Notes under the pieces: model-generated | Databases searched by the model: none | Told to the model about the DNA's origin: nothing | Seen by the model: the letters and a program-made list of their open reading frames with translations, nothing else | Shown: positions 39,198-49,310 of the stretch, piece by piece | Layout: each line of letters begins with the position of its first letter | Numbering within the stretch: the first letter of the stretch is position 1 | Position numbers and translations under genes: made by a program | Source of the DNA: Shewanella psychrotolerans | GTDB taxonomy: Bacteria; Pseudomonadota; Gammaproteobacteria; Enterobacterales; Shewanellaceae | Length of the DNA stretch: 64,000 nucleotides | Direction of reading: 5' to 3' | NCBI RefSeq assembly: GCF_019457595.1 | Contig: NZ_CP080419.1 | Coordinates: 2,666,001 to 2,730,000, forward strand

Positions 39198-40153
39198 ACT
39201 TTTTCCAATTTAGACAATAATAGTTCTAACGCATCATCCAATGGCGCTTTAACTTGCATCACCTCTTCGGTGCTAGGATGGATAAACTTTAGCTGCGCTG
39301 CATGTAAAAATAGGCGGTTTAAGCCTAACGCTCGCATCGAATCATCAAACTTCTGTTCGCTATACTTTTCATCACAGGCAATAGGGTGGCCAGCATATTG
39401 GCAATGCACACGGATCTGATGAGTTCGTCCTGTCACTGGGCTAGCTTGCACTAAAGTGACACCTTTATATCGCTGTTTAATCTTAAAGCGCGTTTCAGAT
39501 GCTTTGCCCTCTTGATTAACTCTAACAATACGCTCACCGGACTTAAGCGTTAACTTTAATAATGGTGCATTGATCACCTTGTCATGGCTTTGCCACTCAC
39601 CACGAACTAATGCAAAATAATCTTTCTGCATCTTCTTATAACGCAACTGATCATGCAGATGTTTTAATGCGCTGCGCTTCTTTGCGATAAGCAACACACC
39701 AGATGTGTCTTTATCTAAACGGTGCACTAATTCGAGAAACTTCTGCTGAGGACGTAATGATCGCATCGCTTCGATCACCCCAAAGTCGACACCGCTGCCG
39801 CCATGTACCGCGATACCCGCGGGCTTGTTGAGCACGATAATGGACTTATCTTCAAATACGATACGGTCTTCTAATTGAGACACCTTGGTCAATTTAGCAC
39901 TCGGCCCAGGCTTATCGTCACTAGCAGAAACTCTGACAGGCGGAATGCGAACGATGTCGCCATCCTGTAGCTTATATTCTGGCTTGATTCGTTTTTTATT
40001 GACCCTAACTTCCCCCTTTCGCACGATACGATAGATCATGCTTTTAGGTACGCCTTTTAATTTGGTGACAAGAAAGTTATCGATTCGCTGGCCTAAATGG
40101 TCCTCATCAATGGTGACCAATTCGACTTTATTTAGAGATTGTTGATTATTCAT
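39194..40153 (-). CDS. rluC: 23S rRNA pseudouridine synthase RluC
   Basis: 319 aa from the ATG at 40153 (MNNQQSLNKVELVTIDEDHL); the frame opens 13 codons further upstream, but that part is not family-like. RluC makes pseudouridines 955, 2504 and 2580 in 23S rRNA. It has an N-terminal S4 domain (QRIDNFLVTKLKGVPKSMIY, VNKKRIKPEYKL) and the catalytic HRLDKDTSGVLL with the Asp nucleophile. Length equals E. coli RluC (319). It is divergent from rne, as in E. coli. Confidence 0.95.
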   Translation of the reverse strand: MNNQQSLNKVELVTIDEDHLGQRIDNFLVTKLKGVPKSMIYRIVRKGEVRVNKKRIKPEYKLQDGDIVRIPPVRVSASDDKPGPSAKLTKVSQLEDRIVFEDKSIIVLNKPAGIAVHGGSGVDFGVIEAMRSLRPQQKFLELVHRLDKDTSGVLLIAKKRSALKHLHDQLRYKKMQKDYFALVRGEWQSHDKVINAPLLKLTLKSGERIVRVNQEGKASETRFKIKQRYKGVTLVQASPVTGRTHQIRVHCQYAGHPIACDEKYSEQKFDDSMRALGLNRLFLHAAQLKFIHPSTEEVMQVKAPLDDALELLLSKLEKV

Positions 40154-40747
40154 GCTACGCCTTGTATCGTTCAAGCTGCTTATTGTACACAACTAACATC
40201 TTTTATGCCTTTCCATTTGCTGATTTTCTGGTTTGTTGCTATATTTGCCACGCCTATGGGGATAAATAGTGAATAAAGTGTTCACAAATCTCCCAAAGCA
40301 TGCGCGAAGAGCGGAAACTAAAAGACATTTTTACTGAGTAGCAACTCATTGATTTGCAAGTCGTTGCATCAAAAAAACCGAGAAAACGAGTTTGAACGAC
40401 TAAACACAGCATTAATGCCACATTTCAACGTGGTTTTTCCAAGAATAGCGCCCCAAATTCGAAGTTTAATTTTAACTTGTCGTCAGACGAACGCTTATCG
40501 ATTTTGGCATTACCGGAAAGTACATTAGAATTTATGGGGTTGGTTGACGTTTTACAACGAATTCCTTGTTTTTAGAAATATTAAAAAATAAGCCATAAAT
40601 AGGTAGCGACACGCAGTGATTGCGTCTTACAGAAATTGCGCACCTTAGCCTAGACTCAAGCCGCGAGGCTTCCGCCTACCTCTGGGCCCGTAATGCGTCG
40701 AAAAAAGCTTGGTTTGATGACCCTATTTTAAGAAGAAATACGTCATC
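40154..40747 (+). promoter_or_regulatory. rne promoter region and long structured leader
   Basis: 594 bp between divergent rluC and rne with no gene. In enterobacteria the rne mRNA has a 360-nt leader whose hairpins let RNase E degrade its own message. Here a small hairpin ACGCA (40611-40615) / TGCGT (40621-40625) and a G+C-rich block at about 40665-40715, with AAGC (40659-40662) facing GCTT, are candidate leader structures. The homology to the known rne leader is inferred from position, not demonstrated. Confidence 0.5.
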
Positions 40748-43700
40748 ATGAAACGGATGTTAATTAATGCGACTCAATCTGAAGAGTTGCGCGTTGCCCT
40801 AGTTGATGGGCAACAACTGTATGATCTAGATATTGAAAGCCCAGGTCATGAACAGAAAAAAGCCAACATCTACAAGGGTAAAATTACCCGTGTAGAACCT
40901 TCGCTAGAAGCCGCATTTGTCGATTATGGCGCTGACCGCCATGGTTTCTTACCTCTAAAAGAGATTGCTCGCGAATACTTCCCTAAAGGTTACTCTTTCC
41001 AAGGTCGTCCTAACATTAAGGAAGTGATCAAAGAAGGTCAGGAAGTTATCGTTCAAATAGACAAAGAAGAACGTGGCAACAAAGGTGCTGCACTCACTAC
41101 ATTTATAAGCCTTGCGGGCTCTTATCTTGTCTTAATGCCAAATAACCCGCGCGCCGGTGGTATTTCTCGCCGTATCGAAGGCGACGAACGTACCGAGCTT
41201 AAAGCGGCATTATCTGAACTTGAAGTACCACAAGGCATGGGACTCATCGTCCGTACTGCGGGGGTCGGTAAAGAAGCCACTGAGTTAAAGTGGGATTTAA
41301 AAGTACTTCAACATCACTGGACAGCAATCGAAGAAGCGGCTAAAACCCGCCCAGCACCATTCTTAATCCATCAAGAAAGTAACGTGATTGTTCGCGCAAT
41401 CCGTGACTACTTGCGTCGCGATGTCGGTGAAGTACTTATCGATCATCCACGTATTTATGAACAAGCCAAAGAGCATGTTTCTTTAGTACGTCCAGATTTT
41501 GTCGATCGCATTAAGCGTTATGAAGCAGAAGTGCCATTATTTACTCACTTCCAGATCGAAACTCAAATTGAATCGGCGTTCCAGCGTGAAGTTCGTTTAC
41601 CATCTGGCGGTTCAATTGTCATCGATCCGACAGAGGCATTAACCTCGATCGACATTAACTCTGCCCGCGCCACTAAAGGTGGAGATATTGAAGAAACAGC
41701 ACTAAATACCAACTTAGAAGCTGCCGATGAAATTGCCCGTCAACTTCGTCTTCGTGACCTAGGTGGCCTGGTTGTTATTGACTTTATTGACATGACGCCA
41801 GTTAGACATCAGCGTGAAGTTGAAAACAGAATGCGTGATGCCGTACACCACGATAGAGCACGCGTTCAGCTTGGACGCATCTCTCGTTTCGGTCTAATGG
41901 AGATGTCACGTCAACGCCTACGCCCTTCTCTAGAAGAGTCGGCTGCCCACCTTTGCCCACGTTGTCATGGTCAAGGCACTATTCGCGGTACCGAATCATT
42001 AGCGCTCTCTATCCTGCGTTTAATGGAAGAGGAAGCGATTAAAGAGAACACATCACAAATTGAAGCTGTTGTACCGGTTGATGTGGCAGCGTTCCTACTT
42101 AACGAAAAACGTAAAGCCATTCGTATTACTGAAGAGCGTCACAATGTTGAAGTGTATGTGATCCCTGATCCAAACATGACCACACCAGATTATCGCGTTT
42201 CAAGACATCGCAAAGATGACCAAATCAGTGAATCAAGCTATAAACTGCTTGAGAAGCAAGAAGCGAAGCTTTATGAACCTCGTAAGCTTGAGCGTGCAGC
42301 ATCACCAGAACCTGCACTGAAAGGTTATGCAGCGCCAACTCAAACAGCAACGCCGACGCCTACGTCAACACCTAAAGTTGTTGAGAAAGCAGCGACGCCA
42401 GGTCTACTGTCGAAGCTACTTTCAGCTATCGGCAACCTCTTTAGCTCCGATGAACCCAAAAGTGAAGAGAAGCCTAAAGAACAACCTCGCCGTAACGCAC
42501 AGAGCCGCAACACAGGTCGCCGTAACACTCGTCGTAATGACAATCGTCGTGGTCGTGATGAGAGTGAAACAAAAGAGCCTGAAAATAAGCGCACTCGCAA
42601 TACAAAGGCTGATGGCAATGAGTCTCGTCCAACTAAAGGACGTAATGACAATAAACGTGTAAAACGTGACGATGCTAAAGCAGCAACTCAGCAAACACCG
42701 ACAGAACAGACTAAAGAGCAGCAACCGAAACAGGAAGCAGCAAGAGAACGTCGTCAACGCCGTAATATGCGCCGTAAAGTGCGAGTGCAAACTGAGCAAC
42801 AGAAAGAGCAAGAAGCAGCTCTAGCGTTAGAAGCACAAGACAAAGCAGTATCGGTAGAAGCAAAGGAGACCGAGTCTACAGCTAAGAGCGAAGATAAGGC
42901 ATCACGAGCTAAGCGTCCGCCGCGCAAAGCTAAGCCAAAGCAAGAGCAAACAGCGACTCCAGAGGCCGAAGTCTCGCAAGAAGTTGTGGGAAATACCAAA
43001 ACTAAAGTCACTGATGCAGCAGATGACAGCTCCGTAGGCACTGAGATTAAGCTAACCAATGAAGCCAAAGCTGACAACCAAGTGACAGAAGATAGCGCAG
43101 CAACTGAAGCCAAAGCTGACAACCAAAAGACAGAAGCTAATCGTCCAGAAACTGAAGCCAAAGCTGACAGCCAAAAGACAGAAGCTAATCGTCCAGCAAC
43201 TGAAGCCAAAGCCGACAGCCAAAAGACAGAAGCTAATAGTCCAGAAACTGAAGCCATTGAAAGCAATAACGAAGTTGAAACTGATGCCGATGGCAAACGT
43301 GAACCTCGTGATGGACAGCGTCGTAGTCGTCGTAGCCCGCGCCATCTTCGCGCCGCAGGGCAACGTCGTCGTCGCGATGAAGATACTGGTAACGAGAGCA
43401 CTAATGAAAATGCTCAACCAGCCTTTATACCAAATGATGTCGAAACTGCGCCGATCCTCGATACTGATCCTCAAGGTGTCGTTGAAGCTCAACCAACAGA
43501 AAAGGACGCCATTGCGGACGTTGAAGTCACTGCAGTAGTCGAAACCACAGACTCGAAACAAGTAGCGAGTAAAAGTGAAGCCACTCAAACAACAGATGTG
43601 AAAGCTGATGTGAAAGCTGAGAGCAGTGAACAACCACAAGCAAAAGATGAAATAGATACGGAAGCAAAGCCTAAACCTAAGGCCAAGCGTCGTGTTTCAT

Positions 43701-44431
43701 CCTCTTCAGCAGCGGCATCGACCACCAAAACAGCTAAAGTTGAAGTAACAACGGATAGTGAAGTGGCTAACGTTGAAAGCAATGTTGAAACTGTAGAGCC
43801 AGTTAAGAGTGAAGTCGCTGTCACGGCAAAAGCAGAAGAGCCTGCAGCGATTGAAGTGCCAGTTCAGCAAGCTACGCCAGCTGTAGAATCAACAGGAAAA
43901 GCTGAACCTGAAGTAGTTGCAGAAGTTGAGTCAGCAAGCGTTAGCGATACTGAATCACCCACGACTTCAGCCATTACTCAAGCAAACGCGAGTCACTCAG
44001 CAGAAGTTAAAGTTCCTGAGGCTACCGTTTCAGAAGATAAAGCGGCTGAAAACAAAGTTACCGAGACTGAAGTTGCCGAGACAAAGGTCAAAGTAGCTAA
44101 ACCTGCTTCATCTATTTCGGTTTCCGCACCGATGGCGAAGCCGGCAGCAATAGCGGTTCCAAATGCACCTGCACCTGCACCTGCACCTGCACCTGCAAAG
44201 TCTGAGTCTGCTTCTGAGCCGACAACAGAAACTGAACACGCAAAAGTAGCACCTAAGCCTGCCAGCCGTTTTGGTACTATGGTTAGCTCAACAATGACCA
44301 AGCCAACAATTACAGCTAGGCCAAATGTTGAAGTGCCAACGGGACGCCAATACCAAGCGACTAAAAATGAAGAGAGCAAAGAGCCAACTTCACGCGGTAA
44401 TAGTGCTGAATCAGATATGGCTCGCCCATAG
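40748..44431 (+). CDS. rne: Ribonuclease E
   Basis: 1227-aa endoribonuclease and degradosome scaffold. The catalytic half shows [18 protein letters not shown], the S1 domain (about 35-120), metal ligands in [10 protein letters not shown] and VVIDFIDM, and the zinc link CPRCHGQGT (about 410). After it comes the membrane-anchoring segment A ([16 protein letters not shown], about 560) and the Arg-rich RNA-binding region AR2 ([16 protein letters not shown], about 865). The rest of the C-terminal half is disordered, Ala/Glu/Lys/Thr-rich, and 16-residue repeats lie at 43061-43249. It is longer than E. coli RNase E (1061). Confidence 0.96.
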   Translation: MKRMLINATQSEELRVALVDGQQLYDLDIESPGHEQKKANIYKGKITRVEPSLEAAFVDYGADRHGFLPLKEIAREYFPKGYSFQGRPNIKEVIKEGQEVIVQIDKEERGNKGAALTTFISLAGSYLVLMPNNPRAGGISRRIEGDERTELKAALSELEVPQGMGLIVRTAGVGKEATELKWDLKVLQHHWTAIEEAAKTRPAPFLIHQESNVIVRAIRDYLRRDVGEVLIDHPRIYEQAKEHVSLVRPDFVDRIKRYEAEVPLFTHFQIETQIESAFQREVRLPSGGSIVIDPTEALTSIDINSARATKGGDIEETALNTNLEAADEIARQLRLRDLGGLVVIDFIDMTPVRHQREVENRMRDAVHHDRARVQLGRISRFGLMEMSRQRLRPSLEESAAHLCPRCHGQGTIRGTESLALSILRLMEEEAIKENTSQIEAVVPVDVAAFLLNEKRKAIRITEERHNVEVYVIPDPNMTTPDYRVSRHRKDDQISESSYKLLEKQEAKLYEPRKLERAASPEPALKGYAAPTQTATPTPTSTPKVVEKAATPGLLSKLLSAIGNLFSSDEPKSEEKPKEQPRRNAQSRNTGRRNTRRNDNRRGRDESETKEPENKRTRNTKADGNESRPTKGRNDNKRVKRDDAKAATQQTPTEQTKEQQPKQEAARERRQRRNMRRKVRVQTEQQKEQEAALALEAQDKAVSVEAKETESTAKSEDKASRAKRPPRKAKPKQEQTATPEAEVSQEVVGNTKTKVTDAADDSSVGTEIKLTNEAKADNQVTEDSAATEAKADNQKTEANRPETEAKADSQKTEANRPATEAKADSQKTEANSPETEAIESNNEVETDADGKREPRDGQRRSRRSPRHLRAAGQRRRRDEDTGNESTNENAQPAFIPNDVETAPILDTDPQGVVEAQPTEKDAIADVEVTAVVETTDSKQVASKSEATQTTDVKADVKAESSEQPQAKDEIDTEAKPKPKAKRRVSSSSAAASTTKTAKVEVTTDSEVANVESNVETVEPVKSEVAVTAKAEEPAAIEVPVQQATPAVESTGKAEPEVVAEVESASVSDTESPTTSAITQANASHSAEVKVPEATVSEDKAAENKVTETEVAETKVKVAKPASSISVSAPMAKPAAIAVPNAPAPAPAPAPAKSESASEPTTETEHAKVAPKPASRFGTMVSSTMTKPTITARPNVEVPTGRQYQATKNEESKEPTSRGNSAESDMARP
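43061..43249 (+). repeat. 48-bp tandem repeats inside rne
   Basis: Four successive units encode [18 protein letters not shown]-type 16-mers: 43061-43105 (a diverged 45-bp unit), 43106-43153, 43154-43201 and 43202-43249. The last three are almost identical at DNA level, which implies recent duplication. They fall in the disordered scaffold region, between segment A and AR2. Confidence 0.9.
44165..44194 (+). repeat. Hexanucleotide GCACCT repeats in rne
   Basis: Five copies of GCACCT encode alternating Ala-Pro ([10 protein letters not shown]) near the RNase E C-terminus. Such runs form stiff linkers and are prone to slippage in whole-codon-pair steps, so length may vary between strains without a frameshift. 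Confidence 0.85.
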
Positions 44432-44483
44432 ACTGACGATAATTGAGATATAAGTCTACAGTTGACTTTACCTCAATAAACTC

Positions 44484-44520
44484 AAAAGCCATGCTGATCA
44501 GCATGGCTTTTGTTTTATTA
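44484..44520 (+). terminator. Terminator after rne
   Basis: AAAAGCCATGCTGA (44484-44497) is followed directly by its exact complement (44498-44511), a 28-bp perfect palindrome folding with a 4-nt tip, then a T-rich tail TGTTTTATT. It lies 52 bp after the rne stop. Confidence 0.88.
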
Positions 44521-44586
44521 CCGCGTGAATTTTGCTAGTATGCGCGGCCTCACTCCAATTAATCACAATTTTACAACAGAGGTTAA

Positions 44587-46146
44587 ATGTTCGATCTTAT
44601 TCGTCACAAAACCGCAAGCCACAGAGCAGACTTACTCTCAGGACTAACCGTCGCGTTGGCCCTAGTTCCAGAAGCCGTGGCATTTGCATTTGTTGCAGGT
44701 GTAGAGCCCATGGTGGGTCTGTATGCAGCCTTTATTATGGGACTAGTAACCGCACTTATTGGCGGTAGACCAGGTATGATCTCTGGTGCAACTGGCGCAA
44801 TGGCTGTGGTCATGGTCGCACTGGTTGCTGAGCATGGCGTCCAGTATCTCTTTGCCGCCGTAGTACTCGCGGGCTTAATTCAAGTGAGTTTTGGCCTGCT
44901 AAAATTGGGGAAGTTTATTCGTATCGTTCCCTACCCAGTAATGATAGGTTTCGTTAATGGCTTAGCTATTGTTATTTTTCTCGCCCAGCTTGGGCAGTTT
45001 AAGGCACCAGACGCTAATGGCGTATTGAACTGGCTACCACAAGATCAGCTGTTATTGATGTTAGGTCTAGTGGCGCTAACAATGGCTATTATTCATTTTC
45101 TGCCTAAATTGACGACCGCATTCCCCTCTTCATTAGCGGCGATTTTATCGGTAACCGCCATTGTGGTGTACTTCCAACTTGATACCCGTAATGTATTGGA
45201 CTTTTTAAAATCGATGAGTGGCAATGACAATGCAACTATCGCAGGAAGTTTGCCGAGCTTCTCAATCCCATCGGTTCCTTTTAATTTAGACACCTTATAT
45301 ATCATTCTCCCCTACTCGTTTATTTTAGCTGCTGTTGGCCTTATTGAATCCCTGTTAACACTAACTGTGATAGATGAAATGACGAGTACCCGCGGTAAAG
45401 GGAACAAAGAATGTATCGGCCAAGGTATTGGTAACATCACCAGTGGTTTCTTTGGCGCCATGGGCGGCTGTGCCATGATTGGCCAATCCATGATTAACAT
45501 CAATTCTGGTGGTCGAGGTCGCTTGTCGGGGATCACAGCTGCGGTCGCTTTATTAGCCTTTATCTTATTCGGTTCTTCACTGATTGAGATGATCCCGCTA
45601 GCAGCATTGGTAGGCGTAATGTTCATGGTCGTACTAGGCACCTTCGAATGGGCAAGCTTCAATGTGATGCGTAAAGTGCCAAAGCATGATGCCTTTGTCA
45701 TCATACTGGTGACTGTGGTTACCGTATTTACCGATCTAGCATTTGCTGTATTTGTGGGCGTTATCGTATCCGCGCTGGTATTTGCTTGGGAACATGCAAA
45801 GCATATCAACGTTGAAGTAAGCGAAGATGCCAACGGATGGAAGGTATATAAACTGAATGGTCCACTATTTTTTGGATCTGTCGCTGAGTTTCTTGAACTG
45901 TTTCACTCTAAAACAGATCCTGAAGATGTAATTGTCGATTTCCAAAACTCTAGAGTATGCGATCACTCAGCGCTCGATGCTATCGATACACTTGCAGAGC
46001 GGTACGTTAGTGCGGGGAAAAAATTACATCTGCGCCACCTAAGTCATGACTGTAAGCAGTTGCTTCATAAGGCTGGTGATTTAGTAGAGGTTAATTTTAT
46101 CGAAGATCCACACTATAAAGTCGCCGACGATAAACTCGATTCATAA
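44587..46146 (+). CDS. SulP-family anion transporter with STAS domain
   Basis: 519 aa, with AGAGG 5-9 bp before the ATG. The N-terminal part (about 1-400) has 11-14 membrane segments and the SulP signature region LSGLTVALALVPEAVAFAFVAGVEPMVGLYAAF (given in part: VALALVPEAVAF), plus GLINGLAIVIF-like FVNGLAIVIF. The C-terminal STAS domain spans about 425-510 (LNGPLFFGSVAEF, DFQNSRVCDHSALDAI). Bacterial SulP proteins carry bicarbonate, sulfate or dicarboxylates; the substrate here is not evident. It is flanked by terminators on both sides, so it is monocistronic. Confidence 0.9.
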   Translation: MFDLIRHKTASHRADLLSGLTVALALVPEAVAFAFVAGVEPMVGLYAAFIMGLVTALIGGRPGMISGATGAMAVVMVALVAEHGVQYLFAAVVLAGLIQVSFGLLKLGKFIRIVPYPVMIGFVNGLAIVIFLAQLGQFKAPDANGVLNWLPQDQLLLMLGLVALTMAIIHFLPKLTTAFPSSLAAILSVTAIVVYFQLDTRNVLDFLKSMSGNDNATIAGSLPSFSIPSVPFNLDTLYIILPYSFILAAVGLIESLLTLTVIDEMTSTRGKGNKECIGQGIGNITSGFFGAMGGCAMIGQSMININSGGRGRLSGITAAVALLAFILFGSSLIEMIPLAALVGVMFMVVLGTFEWASFNVMRKVPKHDAFVIILVTVVTVFTDLAFAVFVGVIVSALVFAWEHAKHINVEVSEDANGWKVYKLNGPLFFGSVAEFLELFHSKTDPEDVIVDFQNSRVCDHSALDAIDTLAERYVSAGKKLHLRHLSHDCKQLLHKAGDLVEVNFIEDPHYKVADDKLDS

Positions 46147-46153
46147 TGCTTCA

Positions 46154-46189
46154 AATAAATAAAGGCGCTATAGAGCGCCTTTATTTATT
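46154..46189. terminator. Bidirectional terminator between sulP and msrBA
   Basis: Perfect 16-bp stem AATAAATAAAGGCGCT (46154-46169) / complement (46174-46189), loop ATAG. A/T-rich arms give a T-rich 3' side in both directions for the converging genes. Confidence 0.87.
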
Positions 46190-46199
46190 ACGTTTTAAC

Positions 46200-47102
46200 C
46201 TACCGCTTCAATTTTTCTTTGAATAGTGCCTTGAATTTATCAACCTTAGGCTTTATCACCATTTGGCAATAAGGTTGTTGACCATTATGGGCGAAATAGT
46301 CATGGTGATAAGACTCCGCGGGATAGAACACGTCAAAAGCAACCACCTCGGTCACTATAGGCGAATCATATACTTCTGCTTTCATGAGTTGGTCTATCAT
46401 CGCCGACGCTATATCAATTTGTTGATCAGTGTGAACAAAAATGGCCGACCGATATTGCGATCCAATGTCATTTCCCTGTCGATTTAACGTGGTTGGATCG
46501 TGGCTTTTAAAAAAGACTTCAAGCAGTTCTTCAAAGCTAATCATCTGTCGATCAAACTCAATATGAACCACTTCAGCATGGCCTGTTGTTCCGCTGCATA
46601 CACTCTTATAATTCGCGGTAGCCTCGTCTCCTCCACAGTAGCCGGATTGTACCGAAATAACCCCCTTCAATTGGGCATAAATAGCTTCTATGCACCAAAA
46701 GCAGCCACCCGCCAGCGTCGCCCATTGGATCGAACTCTGAGCATCTACCTGAACTGGCTTAAACTGCATTGATACTGAATTGACACAGTGACGAATATTT
46801 TTCTCAGTTAAATACTCGCCTTCAAACACATGGCCTAAATGCGCATCACACTGACGGCATACAATTTCAGTTCTCTGACCATCGGCATCGGCGACACGTT
46901 TAACTGCACCGTCTATCTCGTCGTCAAATGCGGGCCATCCACAATGGGCATTAAACTTATGCTCCGAGCGATACAAAGGCGCGTCACAACGCTTACAGTG
47001 ATACACGCCTTGAGCGTCATGCTGATTATATTCACCACTGAAAGGCCGCTCAGTGCCCTTATCTTCAATCACGTACTTTTCAAATTCAGTTAATTCACGC
47101 AT
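46200..47102 (-). CDS. Fused methionine sulfoxide reductase MsrB-MsrA
   Basis: 300 aa from the ATG at 47102 (MRELTEFEKYVI); the frame opens 27 codons earlier with non-family residues. Domain 1 (1-118) is MsrB, reducing Met-R-sulfoxide: zinc cysteines 36/39 and 82/85 (CKRCDAPL, CRQCDAHLGH) and catalytic Cys106 in RHCVNSVSMQF. Domain 2 (about 125-300) is MsrA, for Met-S-sulfoxide: GGCFWCIEA with Cys134, and GHAEVV / YHHDYF. The order B-A is the reverse of many known A-B fusions. No signal peptide, so it is cytoplasmic. Confidence 0.93.
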   Translation of the reverse strand: MRELTEFEKYVIEDKGTERPFSGEYNQHDAQGVYHCKRCDAPLYRSEHKFNAHCGWPAFDDEIDGAVKRVADADGQRTEIVCRQCDAHLGHVFEGEYLTEKNIRHCVNSVSMQFKPVQVDAQSSIQWATLAGGCFWCIEAIYAQLKGVISVQSGYCGGDEATANYKSVCSGTTGHAEVVHIEFDRQMISFEELLEVFFKSHDPTTLNRQGNDIGSQYRSAIFVHTDQQIDIASAMIDQLMKAEVYDSPIVTEVVAFDVFYPAESYHHDYFAHNGQQPYCQMVIKPKVDKFKALFKEKLKR

Positions 47103-47372
47103 AAACCACCACTCTACTTCCTTTTTATCAGCGCAATGACTACGGAGCACCGACAGGATCCTAAGCCATAATATAACAGACAAAAGACCTACTAATTAAC
47201 TCTGATATTATACCAATTTTATTCATTCTTGTTGTTCTTAGCTTACCTATTGAAAAATAACTAAAAAGGCATCAGTAGAGCCGAGGTAAATCCACAAAAA
47301 GAACACTTAATTGCCCATTTAATGAGACAAATGTAAACTTCGGCCGGGTCAATAACAATAAAAGAACAGAAT

Positions 47373-48212
47373 ATGAAATTAGAAACTATCGATTACCGTG
47401 CTCAAGATAGCGCAAAAAGATTCGTCGAATCATTACGTGAAACTGGCTTTGGTGTGCTGTCTAACCATCCTATCAACAAAGAATTAGTCGAAACTATCTA
47501 CACACAATGGCAAGTCTTTTTTAACAGTGATGAAAAACATGACTTCATGTTTAAAGCAGAAACCCATGACGGTTTCTTCCCTGCTAGCATTTCTGAAACC
47601 GCTAAAGGTCATAACGTTAAAGACATCAAAGAGTATTACCATGTTTATCCTTGGGGCCGGATCCCTAAACACTTAAAAGAAAACATTCTAAAATATTATC
47701 AAGAAGCTAATGCGCTAGCTGCAGAACTGCTAAGTTGGGTCGAAGCACACACTCCGGAAAATGTAGCCGTCAACTACTCAATCTCACTACCGAAGATGAT
47801 AGAAGGCAGCCATAAAACCTTACTACGCATTTTACATTACCCACCAATGTCAGGCGACGAAGCCATGGGGGCAATTCGAGCCGCAGCTCACGAAGATATA
47901 AACTTACTCACGGTATTACCAGCTGCAAGTGAACCAGGCCTACAGGTGAAAACCAAAACCGGTGACTGGCTAGATGTACCAAGTGACTTTGGAAATATTA
48001 TTATCAACATAGGTGACATGCTTCAAGAAGCATCGGGCGGCTATTTTCCTTCAACAACACATCGAGTGATTAACCCTGAAGGTACCGATAAAACCCGCCC
48101 ACGTATTTCTCTGCCACTGTTTTTACATCCCAAGCCAGAAGTTGTGCTATCAGAGCGCTATACTGCAGATAGTTACTTGATGGAACGTTTAAGAGAACTT
48201 GGTGTAATCTAA
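47373..48212 (+). CDS. 2-oxoglutarate/Fe(II)-dependent dioxygenase, isopenicillin-N-synthase-like
   Basis: 279 aa. The family's N-terminal segment is visible (FVESLRETGFGVLSNHPI). The Fe ligands are His173 and Asp175 (AAHEDINLLTVL) and His230 (STTHRVINP), and 2-oxoglutarate is bound by the RxS motif around Arg244 (KTRPRISLPLF). Relatives include plant ACC oxidase and flavonoid dioxygenases. A single plus-strand gene flanked by a terminator on its 3' side, with no pathway neighbour to suggest a substrate; isopenicillin N synthesis is not implied. Confidence 0.88.
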   Translation: MKLETIDYRAQDSAKRFVESLRETGFGVLSNHPINKELVETIYTQWQVFFNSDEKHDFMFKAETHDGFFPASISETAKGHNVKDIKEYYHVYPWGRIPKHLKENILKYYQEANALAAELLSWVEAHTPENVAVNYSISLPKMIEGSHKTLLRILHYPPMSGDEAMGAIRAAAHEDINLLTVLPAASEPGLQVKTKTGDWLDVPSDFGNIIINIGDMLQEASGGYFPSTTHRVINPEGTDKTRPRISLPLFLHPKPEVVLSERYTADSYLMERLRELGVI

Positions 48213-48227
48213 TCCAAGTTTGCCAAT

Positions 48228-48255
48228 AAAAAGCGCCATCTGGCGCTTTTTATTT
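48228..48255 (+). terminator. Terminator after the dioxygenase gene
   Basis: 11-bp stem AAAAAGCGCCA (48228-48238) / TGGCGCTTTTT (48241-48251), with a 2-nt gap and T-rich tail, 15 bp after the stop. Confidence 0.85.
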
Positions 48256-48317
48256 GTGATTTTTCCGACATATCAAGGTAAAATCGCGCCAACTTCAGCT
48301 AAAGGTAGAGTATAAAC

Positions 48318-49259
48318 ATGGCTATTCAGTGGTATCCCGGTCACATGCACAAGGCGCGTAAAGAGATTGAAGAGGTGATGCCTCAAATCGATCTCGTGAT
48401 TGAGGTGCTCGATGCCCGTATCCCCTTCAGCAGCGAAAACCCTATGGTAAAAACACTGCGCGGTGATAGGCCATGCATAAAGCTACTGAATAAATCCGAT
48501 CTTGCTGATCCAGTAACAACCCAACTTTGGATCGATCACCTTGAGCAAGAACAAGGCGTGAAAGCGATGGCGATCACCACCCTACAAGCCGCACAGGTTC
48601 GCAAAGTCCCCGATCTGTGCCGTAAATTAGTGCCTAATCGTGATACCACAGAAAAAGATATTCGCACCATGATCATGGGTATCCCTAACGTGGGTAAATC
48701 TACTATTATCAATATCTTAGCAGGTAGAGTCATCGCCAAAACGGGGAATGAACCCGCGGTGACGAAAAGGCAGCAACGCATCAACCTTAAAAATGGTATC
48801 GTGCTGTCAGACACCCCAGGGATTTTATGGCCAAAAGTGGATAATGAAGCCAGTAGTTATCGGCTCGCTGTGACGGGCGCGATTAAAGATACGGCAATGG
48901 AATATGAAGATGTAGCTATGTTCGCCGCCGAGTATTTTTTAGCTGCCTATCCAGAGGCCATAACTGAACGCTATAAACTAAAAGAACTCCCAAAAGATGA
49001 TATCGGTCTACTTGAAGCCATCGGCCGTAAACGCGGCGCGCTCAGACCAGGTGGACGTATCGATCTACACAAAGCATCCGAACTACTGCTGCACGAATTC
49101 CGCTCAGGTAAAATTGGCCAATTGTCACTAGAGACACCGACAATGGCTGAAGCCGAAAAAGCAGAAGTAGCTAGAATACTTGCAGAAAAAGAAGCAATCA
49201 AACAACAAAAGCTAGAAGAAGAAAGATTAAAACGTTCTGGTATTCGTCATAACAGTTAA
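48318..49259 (+). CDS. ylqF: Ribosome-biogenesis GTPase YlqF (RbgA-like)
   Basis: 313 aa. The GTPase motifs are circularly permuted, as in the YlqF/YawG family: G4 NKSD (58-61) comes before G1 GIPNVGKST (121-129) and G3 DTPG (165-168). The N-terminus IQWYPGHMHKARKEI and the C-terminal helical domain (GGRIDLHKASELLLHEFRSG, given partly) match RbgA, which assists late 50S assembly in Bacillus. A single gene with a strong terminator after it. Confidence 0.93.
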   Translation: MAIQWYPGHMHKARKEIEEVMPQIDLVIEVLDARIPFSSENPMVKTLRGDRPCIKLLNKSDLADPVTTQLWIDHLEQEQGVKAMAITTLQAAQVRKVPDLCRKLVPNRDTTEKDIRTMIMGIPNVGKSTIINILAGRVIAKTGNEPAVTKRQQRINLKNGIVLSDTPGILWPKVDNEASSYRLAVTGAIKDTAMEYEDVAMFAAEYFLAAYPEAITERYKLKELPKDDIGLLEAIGRKRGALRPGGRIDLHKASELLLHEFRSGKIGQLSLETPTMAEAEKAEVARILAEKEAIKQQKLEEERLKRSGIRHNS

Positions 49260-49276
49260 GGTATCAACTTAACTCG

Positions 49277-49310
49277 ATTAAAAAAGGGCGCGTTAGCGCC
49301 CTTTTTTAAT
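49277..49310. terminator. Bidirectional terminator between ylqF and the phosphatase gene
   Basis: Perfect 15-bp stem ATTAAAAAAGGGCGC (49277-49291) / complement (49296-49310), loop GTTA, with A and T runs in the arms. Its right arm overlaps the last codons of the converging phosphatase gene (stop at 49306). Confidence 0.9.

Noticed and set aside
43061-43249. CRISPR array
   Set aside because: The repeats are direct, in frame, without unique spacers, and encode part of RNase E.
42327-44379. Several long frames on both strands inside the 3' half of rne
   Set aside because: They arise from the low-complexity, repeat-rich rne coding sequence; the rne frame itself explains the region with conserved degradosome motifs.
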